From Citrobacter werkmanii NBRC 105721 (GTDB taxonomy: Bacteria; Pseudomonadota; Gammaproteobacteria; Enterobacterales; Enterobacteriaceae), in assembly GCA_000759755.1 (NCBI GenBank), contig BBMW01000015.1:62001-126000 (forward strand): 64,000 bases of DNA, given 5' to 3'. Each line of letters opens with the position of its first letter. Position 1 is the stretch's first letter. A program made the position numbers and the translations under genes. Of this stretch, positions 62,202-64,000 are shown piece after piece. The notes beneath the pieces are model-generated. The model was not told the origin of the DNA. It saw only the letters and a list, made by a program, of their open reading frames with translations, and ran no database searches.

Positions 62202-62252
62202 AAAAAAACGACTGGTTCACCTGGCCGGAGAGAGTGCCAGATTAACCAGTCG
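62202..62252 (-). terminator. Terminator after lpxC
   Basis: Nine-base stem CGACTGGTT / AACCAGTCG with an inner paired loop, and on the minus strand a run of seven T (62202-62208), 24 bases from the lpxC stop. Confidence 0.85.
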
Positions 62253-62275
62253 AATTTATGCGACAGCGTATGTCG

Positions 62276-63214
<939 letters not shown>

Positions 63215-63293
63215 CTATCCAACCGAAGTGTACTATACATTCGGTGGGCCAGTTTAGCACAAAGAGCCACAATTCCCAAATTCCAGCTAATTC

Positions 63294-64000
63294 TTAATCA
63301 GCTTGCTTACGCAGGAACGCAGGGATATCCAGATAATCCGGCTCTTTAGTGGTTTGCGGCGTATTGTCGTTCACCACTTTCGCAACCGGTTTTTGCTCTT
63401 GCGTCAACGGCGCCATACCGTGTTGCTGGTAACGATCCATTACCGGTTGCTGAACCTGCTTGTTGGTTACCAGAGTGATTTCAGGACGCTTGTCCATACC
63501 AATTCCAGTGGCAACAACGGTCACGCGCAGTTCGTCGTTCATATCCGGGTCCAGAGAGGTACCGATAACCACGGTCGCGTTATCCGATGCAAAGGCACGG
63601 ATGGTGTTACCGACGGTTTCGAACTCATCCAGACGCAGGTCGAAGCCCGCAGTAATGTTGACCAACACGCCGCGCGCGCCGGACAGATCGATATCTTCCA
63701 GCAGCGGGGAAGAGATTGCCATTTCAGCCGCTTCTTCCGCACGGTCTTCACCGCTTGCCACGCCGGAGCCCATCATCGCGTAGCCCATTTCGGACATCAC
63801 GGTGCGCACGTCTGCAAAGTCGACGTTCATCAGGCCCGGACGCGTAATCAGTTCAGCGATACCCTGGACTGCACCTTTCAGCACATCGTTCGCTGCGCCA
63901 AACGCATCCAGCAGGGAGATACCACGGCCCAGCACTTTCAGCAGTTTGTCGTTCGGGATAGTGATCAGAGAGTCCACGTGTTTGGACAGCTCGGTGATAC
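63294..64000 (-). CDS. ftsZ: Cell division protein FtsZ, C-terminal part (partial)
   Basis: The reading frame runs off the right edge of the window, so only the last 235 residues or so are present. They include the C-terminal half of the tubulin-like domain (NDVLKGAVQGIAELIT, FADVRTVMSEMGYAMMG, RVTVVATGIGMDK), the variable linker, and the conserved C-terminal peptide DYLDIPAFLRKQAD that binds FtsA, ZipA and ZapD (whose gene is also in this window). The GTP-binding signature lies beyond the edge. Confidence 0.98.
   Translation of the reverse strand, partial: ITELSKHVDSLITIPNDKLLKVLGRGISLLDAFGAANDVLKGAVQGIAELITRPGLMNVDFADVRTVMSEMGYAMMGSGVASGEDRAEEAAEMAISSPLLEDIDLSGARGVLVNITAGFDLRLDEFETVGNTIRAFASDNATVVIGTSLDPDMNDELRVTVVATGIGMDKRPEITLVTNKQVQQPVMDRYQQHGMAPLTQEQKPVAKVVNDNTPQTTKEPDYLDIPAFLRKQAD

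Overview
The window is chromosomal DNA from a member of the Enterobacteriaceae in the Escherichia/Salmonella/Citrobacter group. It holds the conserved 'two-minute' block in the order gluQ-pcnB-folK, panBCD, yadE-yadI-yadHG-can-hpt-gcd-cueO-yacC-yacL-acnB, lpd-aceF-aceE-pdhR, aroP, ampED, nadC, ppdD-hofBC, guaC, coaE-zapD-yacG, mutT-secA-secM, lpxC and ftsZ. Proteins are close to the E. coli ones, but the accessory genes (two fimbrial operons, a chromosomal traT, a GPH/GH43 sugar pair) point to a Citrobacter- or Salmonella-like genome rather than E. coli K-12. The species cannot be fixed from the sequence alone.

Region 1 (1-21 kb): the pantothenate genes panBCD are flanked on both sides by chaperone-usher fimbrial operons. 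Operon 1 (2682-10865) sits between folK and panB, where E. coli has its yad/htrE fimbrial genes. It has two near-identical major pilins, a chaperone, an usher, three minor pilins and a two-domain tip adhesin. Operon 2 (13685-20734) is inserted between panD and yadE and repeats the same order with one major pilin. Corresponding proteins are related but clearly diverged. Both operons begin in very AT-rich DNA and both have a stem-loop between the major pilin and the chaperone gene.

Region 2 (20.7-34 kb): yadE, yadI, the YadGH ABC exporter, carbonic anhydrase, hypoxanthine phosphoribosyltransferase, PQQ glucose dehydrogenase, the copper oxidase CueO with a CueR-type promoter, yacC, yacL and acnB. 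The spermidine genes speD and speE, which lie between yacC and yacL in E. coli, are absent; only 33 bases with a small stem-loop remain.

Region 3 (34-38 kb): an accessory cluster with a DUF3300 protein (YacH type), a DUF2950 protein, a TraT-like lipoprotein and a 94-residue secreted protein I do not recognise.

Region 4 (38-51 kb): the pyruvate dehydrogenase operon with its repressor gene pdhR and a perfect PdhR operator, then divergent aroP, a glycoside transporter plus GH43 glycosidase pair, and ampE-ampD.

Region 5 (51-64 kb): nadC, type IV pilin/assembly genes ppdD-hofB-hofC, guaC, coaE-zapD-yacG, mutT-secA-secM, lpxC, and the 3' part of ftsZ, which runs off the window. REP/BIME-like elements and simple hairpin terminators separate many units. 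No tRNA, rRNA, CRISPR array, insertion sequence or prophage was seen.
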